The notes below the pieces were generated by a model. It had not been told where the DNA came from, did not search any database, and saw nothing but the letters and a program-made list of their open reading frames with translations. The translations under genes and the position numbers were made by a program. From CF-118 sp035689345 (lineage in GTDB: Bacteria; Chloroflexota; Dormibacteria; Dormibacterales; Dormibacteraceae), in the NCBI GenBank assembly GCA_035689345.1, contig DASSLR010000078.1, positions 1 to 28,815 on the forward strand: DNA of 28,815 nucleotides, given 5' to 3'. This document shows positions 8,183 to 16,306 of the stretch, in pieces (within the stretch, counting starts at the first letter, position 1; each line of letters opens with the position of its first letter).

Positions 8183-9084
8183 CGACCGCCGGCTCCCCGG
8201 CTGTAAACGCATCCGCCGCTCGCCCCGCCAGGGGCGGGCGGCGGCTCTCTCTTTCGTGGCTTGGCGTCCTTCCGTTCGGCATTTACATAGGGCTGTTCCT
8301 GCTGCTGCCCACGCTGCTCATCGCCGCTGGGTCGTTCCTCAACGCTGACGGCGGAATCGACCTTTCCAACTTCACCTCACTCAACCAGCCGTTCATGATC
8401 CGGTCCTTCACCAACAGCCTCGCGTTGTCCGCTGTCAGCGCCATCGTCGGGGCGCTCGCAGGCGCACTGCTCGCGTACGCCGTCGTCACGGGCAATCCCG
8501 AGGGGCTGCTGCGGCGCAGCGTGACCTCAGCGGCCGGCGTCCTGGCCCAGTTCGGCGGCGTCGCCCTCGCATTCGCGTTCATCGCCACCCTGGGCACGGT
8601 CGGATTCGTCTACCTCTTCCTGAAGAACATCGGCATCGACATCTATGCAAACGGGGTGTGGATCTACGAGCTCAGCGGGCTGACGCTCATCTACCTCTAC
8701 TTCCAGATCCCGCTGATGGTGCTCGTGTTCCTGCCGGCGCTGGACGGCGTGCGGCCGCAGTGGCGCGAGGCCACCGAAAGCCTGGGCGGCAACACATGGC
8801 ACTACTGGCGCTACGTCGCGGGTCCGCTCCTGGCCCCGTCGTTCCTCGGCTGCACGCTGCTCCTGTTTGCGAACGCTTTCTCCGCTTACGCGACGGCCGC
8901 TGTGCTGATCACGCAGGGTGGAGTGATCGTGCCGCTGGAGGTGCAGCACGTGCTGATCAGCGAGACGGGGCGCACGCAGCCGGGACTCGCCAAGGCCCTG
9001 GCACTGACGATGATCCTGATCGTCGCGGTCGTGATGACCCTGTACAGCCTGCTGCAGCGCCGCACGTCGCGGTGGCTGAGGTGA
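8179..9084 (+). CDS. ABC transporter permease 1
   Basis: TTG at 8179 overlaps the lipoprotein gene stop (TTGA) and gives 301 residues. No better start lies before the first membrane helix (LGVLPFGIYIGLFLLLPTLLI). About six transmembrane segments are visible. The EAA-type loop is REATESLGGNTWHYWRYVAGPLL, shortened in families of this kind, where it contacts the ATPase. This is the inner-membrane subunit of the binding-protein-dependent transporter (BPD_transp_1 fold), paired with the next gene. It ends 4 bp before the second permease. Overlap and order support one operon. Confidence 0.9.
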   Translation: MTTAGSPAVNASAARPARGGRRLSLSWLGVLPFGIYIGLFLLLPTLLIAAGSFLNADGGIDLSNFTSLNQPFMIRSFTNSLALSAVSAIVGALAGALLAYAVVTGNPEGLLRRSVTSAAGVLAQFGGVALAFAFIATLGTVGFVYLFLKNIGIDIYANGVWIYELSGLTLIYLYFQIPLMVLVFLPALDGVRPQWREATESLGGNTWHYWRYVAGPLLAPSFLGCTLLLFANAFSAYATAAVLITQGGVIVPLEVQHVLISETGRTQPGLAKALALTMILIVAVVMTLYSLLQRRTSRWLR

Positions 9085-9088
9085 TTTC

Positions 9089-9925
9089 GTGAACCGCTCT
9101 CGACGGATGAAGCTCCAGGTCTTCAGGGTGGTCGTCTTTCTCGTGGCCGGCGTCTTCTTCCTCACGCCGTTGTTCGCGATGTTCGAGTTCTCCACCCGCG
9201 GTAACACCGACACCGCGCCGCGCACGCTGCACGCGTGGACCACGATCTTCCAGACTCCCGACCTGACCGACGCGATCGTCGCATCGCTGGAGCTGGCAGT
9301 CATCACGTCGCTGGCGATGCTGGTGCTGCTGCTGCCGACGATGGTGTGGGTCCGGCTGCGCCTGCCGGGCCTCAGCCGCATCGTCGAGTTCATCTGCCTG
9401 CTGCCGCTCACGGTGCCGGCGATCGCGCTCGTGGTGGGCCTTAGGCCGATCTACGTCTGGATCAACATCAATGTGACCGACTCGATCCTGGCGCTCGCGC
9501 TGGCGTACGTGGTCCTGGTGCTGCCTTACGCGTATCGCTCGCTGGATGCCGGCCTGGGCGCAATCGACCTGAAGACGCTTTCCGAGGCGGCACGCAGCCT
9601 CGGCGCGGGCTGGTTCACGGTGATGTGGCGCGTCGTGGTCCCCAACATGTCGACCGCGATTCTCAACGCGAGCCTGCTGTCGGTGGCGCTGGTGCTCGGC
9701 GAGTTCACTCTCGCCAACCTGCTCAACTTCGAGAACATGCAGGTGGCCATCGCATATCTCGGGCTGGCCGGCGATGCCGACACATCGATCGCGGTGGCGG
9801 TCGCGTCGCTCATCTTCGCGTTCGTGCTGTTGATGGTGATCACGTTCATCGGCCAGCGCCGCCGGCCAAGCCTGACGGCGGCCGGCACGGATCCCGAGTA
9901 CCTGACGGTTGGACAGAGGGCATGA
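9089..9925 (+). CDS. ABC transporter permease 2
   Basis: GTG at 9089 gives 278 residues with about six hydrophobic helices, the first being VFRVVVFLVAGVFFLTPLFAM. The cytoplasmic EAA loop is SEAARSLGAGWFTVMWRVVVP, close to the consensus EAA---G---------I-LP. This is the second inner-membrane subunit of the importer and resembles PotC/PhnV/FbpB-type permeases. It is 4 bp from the preceding permease gene, and the ATPase gene starts 3 bp after its stop, so all four transporter genes are surely cotranscribed. Confidence 0.9.
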   Translation: MNRSRRMKLQVFRVVVFLVAGVFFLTPLFAMFEFSTRGNTDTAPRTLHAWTTIFQTPDLTDAIVASLELAVITSLAMLVLLLPTMVWVRLRLPGLSRIVEFICLLPLTVPAIALVVGLRPIYVWININVTDSILALALAYVVLVLPYAYRSLDAGLGAIDLKTLSEAARSLGAGWFTVMWRVVVPNMSTAILNASLLSVALVLGEFTLANLLNFENMQVAIAYLGLAGDADTSIAVAVASLIFAFVLLMVITFIGQRRRPSLTAAGTDPEYLTVGQRA

Positions 9926-9928
9926 AAT

Positions 9929-11029
9929 ATGAGCGCTAACGCTGTGGAGACGAGGGCCCGCACGGGGGTCGAGGTGCGCCTGGAGGACCTGCGCAAGGTG
10001 TATGCCGGCGTGGCCGCGCTCGACGGCCTGTCACTCACCATCGGCCAGGGCGAGCTCGTCGCCCTGCTCGGCCCCTCGGGCTGCGGCAAGACCACGGCGC
10101 TCCGCCTGCTGGCCGGGCTGGAGGAGCCGAGCGACGGTCGAGTCGTGATCGGCGGCCAGGACGTGACCAACTTCGGTGCCAACAAGCGCGAGATCGGCAT
10201 GGTGTTTCAGGCTTACTCGCTCTTCCCGCACATGACCGCGACGCAGAACGTGGAGTTCGGTCTGCAGCTGCACAAGGTCGACGTGAACAAGCGTCGCAAG
10301 AAGGCGCGCGAGATGCTCGACCTGGTCGGCCTCTCGGCCCACGCGAACAAGTATGCGAGCCAGATGTCTGGAGGGCAGCAGCAGCGGGTGGCGCTCGCCA
10401 GGGCGCTGGCCATCGAGCCGAAGGTGCTCCTGCTGGACGAGCCGCTGTCCGCGCTCGACGCCAGGGTCCGCGCCCGGCTGCGTGACGAGATCCGCCGCGT
10501 CCAGCTCGACGTCGGCATCACCACGCTCTTCGTGACGCACGACCAGGAGGAGGCGCTGGCCATCGCCGACCGCGTAGGGGTCATGAACAGGGGCCGGCTC
10601 GAGCAGCTCGGGCCGCCGACCGCGATCTACTCCCGGCCCGCGACGCCGTTCGTGGCCGAGTTCGTCGGCCTGACCAATCGCCTGGAGGGCAATGTCCACA
10701 ACGGTGAGGTCGAGGTCCGGGGAGTACGGCTGCCGCTCGTCAAGCCGGACACCTCGGACGGCCCCGCCACCGCCCTGATCCGCCCAGAGGCGGTGAGCCT
10801 TGCCGCCGACGGCGAGGAGGCGACCGGTCCGCTGAGCGGCACGGTGATCTCGATCTCCTTCCTCGGCGCGACCAGCCGCGTGACCGTCGACCTCGGCGAT
10901 GTCGTGGTGTTGGCCCAGATGCCGACCGCGCAGGCGTCCGACCATCAGGCGGGGTCACGCGTGCGCCTGACGCTGCGACCTGACCCCGTCCTGATCGCGA
11001 GGGACGAGAAAACCGCCGCAGAAGCCTGA
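9929..11029 (+). CDS. ABC transporter ATP-binding protein (PotA/FbpC-type)
   Basis: A protein of 366 residues with a complete nucleotide-binding domain: Walker A GPSGCGKT (48-55), Q-loop Q94, signature SGGQQ (147-151), Walker B VLLLDEP (166-172) and switch H204 (VTHDQEEA). Residues ~230-355 form a TOBE domain, as in importers for polyamines, iron or phosphonates. AGAGGG at 9915-9920 serves as the ribosome binding site for the ATG at 9929. The protein powers uptake through the two permeases. The metallophosphoesterase starts 4 bp after its stop. Confidence 0.94.
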   Translation: MSANAVETRARTGVEVRLEDLRKVYAGVAALDGLSLTIGQGELVALLGPSGCGKTTALRLLAGLEEPSDGRVVIGGQDVTNFGANKREIGMVFQAYSLFPHMTATQNVEFGLQLHKVDVNKRRKKAREMLDLVGLSAHANKYASQMSGGQQQRVALARALAIEPKVLLLDEPLSALDARVRARLRDEIRRVQLDVGITTLFVTHDQEEALAIADRVGVMNRGRLEQLGPPTAIYSRPATPFVAEFVGLTNRLEGNVHNGEVEVRGVRLPLVKPDTSDGPATALIRPEAVSLAADGEEATGPLSGTVISISFLGATSRVTVDLGDVVVLAQMPTAQASDHQAGSRVRLTLRPDPVLIARDEKTAAEA

Positions 11030-11033
11030 CCAT

Positions 11034-12575
11034 TTGCTGACCGTCCACGAGCGGATCGTGCCCGGTCCCGTTCTACGTTCTGGCTCGTCGTCCTCCTACC
11101 GGGCCCTGGCCGCGGCCGACGGTGAGCGCCACGCACTGCGCACCGAGCTCACCGGGCCTGTCGGCCGGGAGATCCAGGCGCGCGGAAATGCGCTGGTGGC
11201 GTTCGGCCACGTGACCGACCTGCACGTGACCGACGTCGAATCGCCCGCGCGATTCGAATTCCTGAACCGGTTCGCCGGCGACGCACGCTTTCGCGAGCTC
11301 CTGACCATGCAGCGCCCGCAGGAGGCGCTCAACTCGCACGCGATCGCCGCGATGGTTCGAGCCATGAACGCGATCGAGGCCGCACCGGTCAGCGGCAGCG
11401 CCCTCGAGCTCGTGCTCATGACCGGCGACGCGGTCGACAACGCGCAGACCAACGAGTTCGCCACCTACACGGCGCTCTTCGAGGGCGGGATGGTGAACCC
11501 GGCGTCAGGCGGCCCGAAGCTCGAGTCCGTGCAGGCACCGTCGTGGCCCGACGACATCTTCTGGAAGCCCGACGGGACCTCCTTCGGCCGCGACTCGTTC
11601 CGCACCGCGCACGGCTTTCCGCTCGTACCGGGGCTGCTCGACAGGGCGATGCGGCCGTTCGAGTCGCCGGGCCTGGGTGTTCCGTGGGTCGGGTGCCAGG
11701 GCAATCACGAGGAGCTGTGCCAGGGCGTCGGCGTCGTCACTCCTGAGCTTGCCCGCGCCATGGTCCAGGGTCGCAAACCGGTCGGCGTGCCCGACGGCCT
11801 GGACGCCGCGACCGCGCTCGAGACGTTCGTGACGCGGCCCCAGTACTTCATGACCGGCGCGACGGTGGCGGTGACTGCCGACGACCGGCGCCGGCCGCTG
11901 GACTGGCGTGGCCGCGTGCTGCACTCCGTGCACGACACGAAGTCGGTGCGCCTGATCCTGCTCAACACTTCATGTCGAGCGGGAGGCGCCGATGGGTGCA
12001 TCGACCGTGAGCAGCTCGCCTGGCTCGAGGAGCGGCTCGTCGAGGTGCACGCGGTGTACACGGATCGCGGAGGTAATACCGTGCGGACCAGCAACCCGAA
12101 TCGACTCGTGGTGGTGGCCGCGCATCACCCGCTCTTCACGCTGCGCAATACGAGACAGCCGGACACCGCCGCGGCGGACGAGCTGCTGCACGTGCTGCAC
12201 CGTTTCGCGAACGTGATCCTGTGCATCAACGGCCACATCCACATGAACCTCGTGCAGCCGCACGCGAATCGCGAGGGTTCGTCGGTGGGCTTCTGGGAGG
12301 TGACCACGAGCTCGCTGGTCGACTGGCCCTGCCAGGGCCGCGTGATCGAGATTTTCGACGCCGGCGGCGGTCAGCTCGCGATCGCATGCACGATGGTCGA
12401 CCACGACGGCCCGGCCGACCCCGGGCCTGCGCTCGCTCCGGCCGAGATGGCCGGGCTTCACCGCCAGCTCGCGTTCAACGACCCCATCGCCGGCGTCGTG
12501 ACGACGCGGGCCGGCACATCGGCCGACCGCAACGTGATCCTCACCCTGCCCGCGCCGTTCCCCTTGCGTTCATAG
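11034..12575 (+). CDS. Calcineurin-like metallophosphoesterase (resembles TIGR03767/PPA1498 family)
   Basis: TTG at 11034 gives 513 residues; GTG at 11058 is an alternative in the same frame. All five blocks of a dinuclear metallophosphoesterase are visible: D62-L-H64, GDAVDN (131-136), GNHE (223-226), AHHP (363-366) and GHIH (400-403). Long inserts separate them, notably between GD and GNHE. This layout resembles the actinobacterial TIGR03767 group, whose members often carry a Tat signal. None is visible here, so the protein looks cytoplasmic. It is 4 bp behind the ABC ATPase and is followed by a strong hairpin, so it is the last gene of the transport operon. A likely role is release of phosphate from the imported compound, for example a phosphodiester or phosphomonoester, but the substrate is unknown. 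Confidence 0.82.
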   Translation: MLTVHERIVPGPVLRSGSSSSYRALAAADGERHALRTELTGPVGREIQARGNALVAFGHVTDLHVTDVESPARFEFLNRFAGDARFRELLTMQRPQEALNSHAIAAMVRAMNAIEAAPVSGSALELVLMTGDAVDNAQTNEFATYTALFEGGMVNPASGGPKLESVQAPSWPDDIFWKPDGTSFGRDSFRTAHGFPLVPGLLDRAMRPFESPGLGVPWVGCQGNHEELCQGVGVVTPELARAMVQGRKPVGVPDGLDAATALETFVTRPQYFMTGATVAVTADDRRRPLDWRGRVLHSVHDTKSVRLILLNTSCRAGGADGCIDREQLAWLEERLVEVHAVYTDRGGNTVRTSNPNRLVVVAAHHPLFTLRNTRQPDTAAADELLHVLHRFANVILCINGHIHMNLVQPHANREGSSVGFWEVTTSSLVDWPCQGRVIEIFDAGGGQLAIACTMVDHDGPADPGPALAPAEMAGLHRQLAFNDPIAGVVTTRAGTSADRNVILTLPAPFPLRS

Positions 12576-12579
12576 AGAG

Positions 12580-12609
12580 CGCGGGGGAGGTCAATCGACC
12601 TCCCCCGCG
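12580..12609 (+). terminator. Strong GC hairpin ending the transporter operon
   Basis: A perfect 13-bp inverted repeat with arms CGCGGGGGAGGTC (12580-12592) and GACCTCCCCCGCG (12597-12609) encloses a 4-base loop AATC. It lies 5 bp after the phosphoesterase stop. There is no U-tract, which is common in high-GC terminators. A second, weaker stem (GGCCGGA 12663-12669, TCCGGCC 12675-12681) follows in the same gap. Confidence 0.7.
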
Positions 12610-12714
12610 AGCCCCCACCGAGTGACACATTGCGGGCGCCCACTTGTGGAGCGATGGGCGACGGCCGGAGTAAATCCGGCCTTCCGGCGACCTGTGTTTC
12701 TCTTCGAGATTGCG

Positions 12715-12743
12715 TTGCGCCATGCGCGACAGGGGCGTATAGT
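12715..12743 (+). promoter_or_regulatory. Probable sigma-70-type promoter of the metF-fhs operon
   Basis: TTGCGC (12715-12720) and TATAGT (12738-12743) are separated by exactly 17 bp and lie 15 bp before the MetF-like ATG at 12759, with GAGGG as a close ribosome binding site. The -35 hexamer is also the left half of a dyad TTGCGC CAT GCGCGA (12715-12729), similar to the palindromes in the corrinoid/iclR control region. A repressor binding there would block the promoter. Confidence 0.55.
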
Positions 12744-12758
12744 GCGACACCGAGGGTC

Positions 12759-13628
12759 ATGATCGCGGCCAAGCCGTCTCGCCTGCGGCTGGACTCGGCC
12801 TCCAGGGAGGCGATGGTGCGGTTCCTCACCCACCCCCGGTACGAGGTGCTGCCGACGGAAGAGGCCGGGGACCTGGTCGCGGCGGGCGTCCCGACCGAGG
12901 TCACCATCACCGTCACTTCGTCGCCGCGCCGGGGGATCGAGGCGACGCTGGCGCTCGCGGAGAGGCTCTCAGCGAGGGGCTATCACGTCGTGCCGCACCT
13001 CGCCGCGCGACTGGTTCGCGACGCATCGCACCTGAAGGACATACTCACGAGGATCGACGCCATCGGCGGCCGCGTCTTCGTCGTGGCCGGCGACTCGCAG
13101 GAGGCCGCGGGGCAGTTTCCCGACTCGGTCTCGCTGCTCGAAGCGATAGCGACCCACTCGCCGGCGATGAAGGAGATCGGCGTCACCGGTTATCCGGAGC
13201 GCCACAGCTTCATCGACGACGACCTCACGATCCAGGCGATGTGGGACAAGCGCCGGCAGGCGACCTACATCGTCAGCAACCTTTGCTTCGATGTGCGCGT
13301 GGTCAAGAAGTGGGTCGCGCGCGTGCGCAAGCGCGGCGTCGCCCTGCCCATCCACGTCGGCATGGCCGGCGTCGCCGACCCGGCCAAGTTGCTGCGCGTG
13401 TCCACGCGCATCGGCCTCGGCGACTCGGCGCGCTTTCTGCGCGGCCATTCCAACTGGCTCCTGCGCATGATCCAGCCTGGGGGTTACGCTCCTGAACGCT
13501 TCGCAGCGAGCCTGATGCCGGAGCTGGCGCGACCGGAGATGAAGGTGGCCGGGATCCACGTGTTCACGTTCAACGAGATCGGACCCACGGAGCAGTGGCG
13601 GCAGCAGATGCTCGCAAGACTGCATTAG
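12759..13628 (+). CDS. Methylenetetrahydrofolate reductase, short divergent type
   Basis: ATG at 12759 gives 289 residues. The protein has the MTHFR TIM-barrel pattern with ITVTSSPRRGIEATLALAERL, HLAARLVRD, VFVVAGDSQEAAG, IGVTGYPERH, WDKRRQATYIVSNLCFD, GMAGVADPAKLL and a C-terminal HVFTFNEIG. This resembles the short non-canonical actinobacterial enzymes (Rv2172c-like) rather than E. coli MetF, as far as I can judge by memory. The enzyme interconverts methyl-THF and methylene-THF. Beside a methyl-corrinoid pathway it would probably run in the oxidative direction, taking methyl groups arriving on THF into the C1 pool. An upstream in-frame ATG at 12630 would add 43 non-homologous residues across the promoter and hairpin and is rejected. 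The formate-THF ligase gene follows after 18 bp. Confidence 0.85.
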   Translation: MIAAKPSRLRLDSASREAMVRFLTHPRYEVLPTEEAGDLVAAGVPTEVTITVTSSPRRGIEATLALAERLSARGYHVVPHLAARLVRDASHLKDILTRIDAIGGRVFVVAGDSQEAAGQFPDSVSLLEAIATHSPAMKEIGVTGYPERHSFIDDDLTIQAMWDKRRQATYIVSNLCFDVRVVKKWVARVRKRGVALPIHVGMAGVADPAKLLRVSTRIGLGDSARFLRGHSNWLLRMIQPGGYAPERFAASLMPELARPEMKVAGIHVFTFNEIGPTEQWRQQMLARLH

Positions 13629-13646
13629 CGGAAGGAGGGTAGTGGT

Positions 13647-15350
13647 GTGGCGGTGACCGAATTTCCGAGCGACCTCGAGATCGCGCGCCGGGCGAAGCTG
13701 CTGCCGATGCCTGAGATCGCGGCCAAGATGGGCATCGGCGCCCACCTGCTGGAGCCGTACGGGCACGACGTCGCCAAGATCAAGCTCGAGGCGATCGAGG
13801 AGCTGCAAGGCCGGCCCAAGGCGAAGTACGTCGTCGTCTCGGCGATCACGCCGACGCCGCTCGGTGAGGGCAAGACCACCACGACCGTCGGCCTCGGCCA
13901 GGCGCTTGCGCACATCGGCCGCCAGGCCACGGTCGCCATCCGCCAGCCGTCGATGGGCCCCACCTTCGGCATCAAGGGCGGCGCCGCCGGCGGAGGCTAC
14001 AGCCAGGTGGTGCCGATGGAGCGGCTCAACCTGCACCTCACCGGCGACATGCACGCCATCACCGCCGCGCACAACCTGCTGGCGGCGATGATCGACAACC
14101 AGATCCACCACCACGAGGCGCTAGTCGACCGCGACAGCGTCACGTGGCGGCGGGTGCTGGACGTGAGCGACCGCGTCCTGCGCAACGTGATCGTTGGGCT
14201 CGGCACGCGCGAGGACGGGGTCATTCGCGCGACCGGCTTCGACATCACCGCCGCATCCGAGGTCATGACCGTGCTCGCGCTGTCGACTTCTTTGCAGGAC
14301 ATGCGCGCGAGGCTCGGCCGCATCGTCATCGGCAACACGACCATCGGCAAGCCGATCACCGCGGAGGACATCTTCGCCGCGGGCGCGATGACCGTGATCA
14401 TGCGCGACGCCATCAAGCCCAACCTTCTGCAGACGCTCGAGAACACGCCGGTGCTCGTGCACGCGGGCCCGTTCGGCAACATCGCCACGGGCAACTCCTC
14501 GGTGATCGCCGACCTCATCGGCATCCACTGCGGCGATTTCCTCGTCACCGAGGCCGGATTCGGCGCCGACATGGGCGCCGAGCGCTTCTTCAACATCAAG
14601 TGCCGCGCGTCCGGGCTCGCGCCCGATGCGGCGGTCGTCGTCGCGACGGTGCGCGCGCTCAAGGTGCACTCGGGCCGCTACCGCGTCGTGGCCGGCCGCC
14701 CGCTGCCGCCGGAGATGCTGAAGGAGAACCCCGACGACGTGTGGGCGGGCGCGGCCAACCTGCGCAAGCAGGTCGAGAACATCAAGGTCCACGGCGTCAC
14801 GCCGGTCGTGGCGATCAACGCCTTCCCGGGCGATCACGCCTCCGAGCAGGCGGCGGTGCGCCAGATCGCCGACGAGATCGGCGTCCGGTCGGCCGTGTGC
14901 CACAACTTCGTGGACGGCGGGCGCGGCGCGGCGGAGCTGGCGCAGATGGTGGCCGAGGCCGCCGACGAGCCGAGCACGTTCAAGTTCCTGTATCCGTCGG
15001 ACATGCCGCTGCGCGAGAAGATCGAGACGATCGCGACCAAGATCTACGGCGCCGCCGGCGTCGAGTACTACCCTCCGGCGGGCGATCAGATCGATTCCTT
15101 CGAGCGCAACGGGTTCGGCGGGCTCAGCGTGTGCATCGCCAAAAGCCACCTGTCGATCTCGTCCGACCCGAAGCTGAAGGGTGCGCCGACGGGCTGGAAG
15201 CTGCCCGTGCGCGAGGTGCGGGCTTCGGTCGGCGCCGGGTTCGTCTACCCGATCTGCGGCGACATGCGCACCATGCCTGGGCTGCCGTCCAGCCCCAACG
15301 CGATCCGGATCGACATCGACGACAAGGGCGAGATCGTCGGCCTGAGCTGA
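13647..15350 (+). CDS. fhs: Formate-tetrahydrofolate ligase
   Basis: GTG at 13647 has GGAGG at 13634-13638, a good ribosome binding site, and gives 567 residues, close to the usual ~555-560. The P-loop TPLGEGKTTT (70-79) and downstream blocks such as RQPSMGPTFGIKGGAAGGGYSQ-type sequence (start RQPSMG), HLTGD, NFVDGGRGA and the C-terminal PICGDMRTMPGLPSSPNA are highly conserved. The enzyme joins formate, ATP and THF into 10-formyl-THF, or the reverse. In a methyl-oxidising pathway the reverse reaction releases formate and makes ATP. It is the second gene of an operon with the MetF-like gene. A methylene-THF dehydrogenase is not encoded nearby. A palindrome follows the stop. Confidence 0.96.
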   Translation: MAVTEFPSDLEIARRAKLLPMPEIAAKMGIGAHLLEPYGHDVAKIKLEAIEELQGRPKAKYVVVSAITPTPLGEGKTTTTVGLGQALAHIGRQATVAIRQPSMGPTFGIKGGAAGGGYSQVVPMERLNLHLTGDMHAITAAHNLLAAMIDNQIHHHEALVDRDSVTWRRVLDVSDRVLRNVIVGLGTREDGVIRATGFDITAASEVMTVLALSTSLQDMRARLGRIVIGNTTIGKPITAEDIFAAGAMTVIMRDAIKPNLLQTLENTPVLVHAGPFGNIATGNSSVIADLIGIHCGDFLVTEAGFGADMGAERFFNIKCRASGLAPDAAVVVATVRALKVHSGRYRVVAGRPLPPEMLKENPDDVWAGAANLRKQVENIKVHGVTPVVAINAFPGDHASEQAAVRQIADEIGVRSAVCHNFVDGGRGAAELAQMVAEAADEPSTFKFLYPSDMPLREKIETIATKIYGAAGVEYYPPAGDQIDSFERNGFGGLSVCIAKSHLSISSDPKLKGAPTGWKLPVREVRASVGAGFVYPICGDMRTMPGLPSSPNAIRIDIDDKGEIVGLS

Positions 15351-15359
15351 GCGGGGTTC

Positions 15360-15383
15360 CCCTCTCCCGCTTGCGGGAGAGGG
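15360..15383. terminator. Bidirectional hairpin between convergent genes
   Basis: Arms CCCTCTCCCGC (15360-15370) and GCGGGAGAGGG (15373-15383) leave only TT between them. The structure sits between the stops of the formate-THF ligase (15350) and the convergent phosphotransferase (15398) and can end transcription from both sides. The tail TTAGGGTGAGGGC just after it resembles a short palindrome-plus-tail repeat that I recall from many unrelated high-GC genomes, so it may be a repetitive element used as a terminator. Confidence 0.6.
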
Positions 15384-15397
15384 TTAGGGTGAGGGCG

Positions 15398-16306
15398 TTA
15401 GCTGGATGCGGTGCGCAGCCACATCTGGAAGTGGTCCGTGTCCATGACCGCGAGCGCGCGCTCCCAGCGGCCCATGTAGTAGCCGGTGAAGTCGTAGTCG
15501 ATCGTCGAGATCTTCGCCTGGATGGCGCCCCACAGCGTCCAACCGACGTCGGACATCAGCGCGAAAAGGTTCATGCGCGCCAGCTGCCGCGGATCCTCGC
15601 GCCCGAAGTACGCCTCGCACAACACCGCGCGCAGGTCCTCGTCGAAGATCGCCTCCTGCGCGGTGTTGCCGAGGTCGAAGCAGGGGTCGTTGTTGCCGCT
15701 CAGCTCGTAGTCGACGATGCGCAGCTTCTCGCCGTCGTCGATGAAGTTCTCACACAGCAGATCGTTGTGGCACGGCACGCTCGGCAGCGCGTGCACGCCC
15801 ACGGCTCGCTCGATCTCCGCCACGACCGGCAGCCTGTCGCGATATCCGTGCGGGATGGCGACGCCATGCTCGTCGACGATGCGCAGGTAGTACTCGATGA
15901 GCCGGAACATGTTGAAGTCGCGCAGGAAGGGACGCGCCGAGTGCAGCGTGCGGAACGACGAAGCCATTCGCCGCGCCATGTGCACGGACTGCAGCGTCTC
16001 CGCCGACATGGTCGGCCCCGGGATGAACTCGAGGACCATCACGTTCAAGTCGGTCACGTGCTCCAGCACCCGCGGCCCGATGCCGGTTTCCGCCGCGGCC
16101 TCGGTGTTGTAGACCTCGTTCTCGCGATCGATCGAGAGCAGCTCGGTGGACTGGCCGGGGAGGCGCATCACGTAGCGCTCTCCGTCGGCGACCTGGACGA
16201 GGAAGTTCTCGTTGGTCAGGCCTCCGGACAGCGGGGTCACGTCGATCTTCTGGCCGCGCCAGAGAGAAACGCGCTCGGCCGCCGCCTCAGCTCGCGCTGA
16301 CTGCAC
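15398..16306 (-). CDS. Choline/ethanolamine kinase-like phosphotransferase (APH fold)
   Basis: GTG at 16306 gives 302 residues and overlaps the end of the upstream dehydrogenase gene by 20 bp. The protein-kinase-like fold is shown by SGGLTNENFLV (27-37), the catalytic loop HNDLLCEN (180-187, with D182 and N187) and the magnesium motif VDYELSGNNDPCFDLG (198-213, D199). The DYE and NDPxFDLGN pattern is closer to choline/ethanolamine kinases (LicA, ChoK) than to aminoglycoside phosphotransferases. It would phosphorylate choline or a similar amino alcohol in the cytoplasm. Coupling to a dimethylglycine dehydrogenase supports a link to choline metabolism. The exact substrate remains unproven, since the APH family covers many small molecules. 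Confidence 0.75.
   Translation of the reverse strand: MQSARAEAAAERVSLWRGQKIDVTPLSGGLTNENFLVQVADGERYVMRLPGQSTELLSIDRENEVYNTEAAAETGIGPRVLEHVTDLNVMVLEFIPGPTMSAETLQSVHMARRMASSFRTLHSARPFLRDFNMFRLIEYYLRIVDEHGVAIPHGYRDRLPVVAEIERAVGVHALPSVPCHNDLLCENFIDDGEKLRIVDYELSGNNDPCFDLGNTAQEAIFDEDLRAVLCEAYFGREDPRQLARMNLFALMSDVGWTLWGAIQAKISTIDYDFTGYYMGRWERALAVMDTDHFQMWLRTASS

Noticed and set aside
6929..8212. 427-codon open frame on the minus strand
   Set aside because: It is antisense to the clearly homologous lipoprotein gene; long shadow frames are expected in such GC-rich DNA and its product is low-complexity with no recognisable domain.
12610..12758. Small ncRNA or THF/glycine riboswitch before metF
   Set aside because: Only a 7-bp stem is visible, with no known aptamer core, and the predicted promoter lies downstream of it.
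14144..16300. 718-codon plus-strand open frame
   Set aside because: It runs out of frame through formate-THF ligase and antisense through the choline-kinase-like gene; composition is Arg/His/Asp-rich shadow type.
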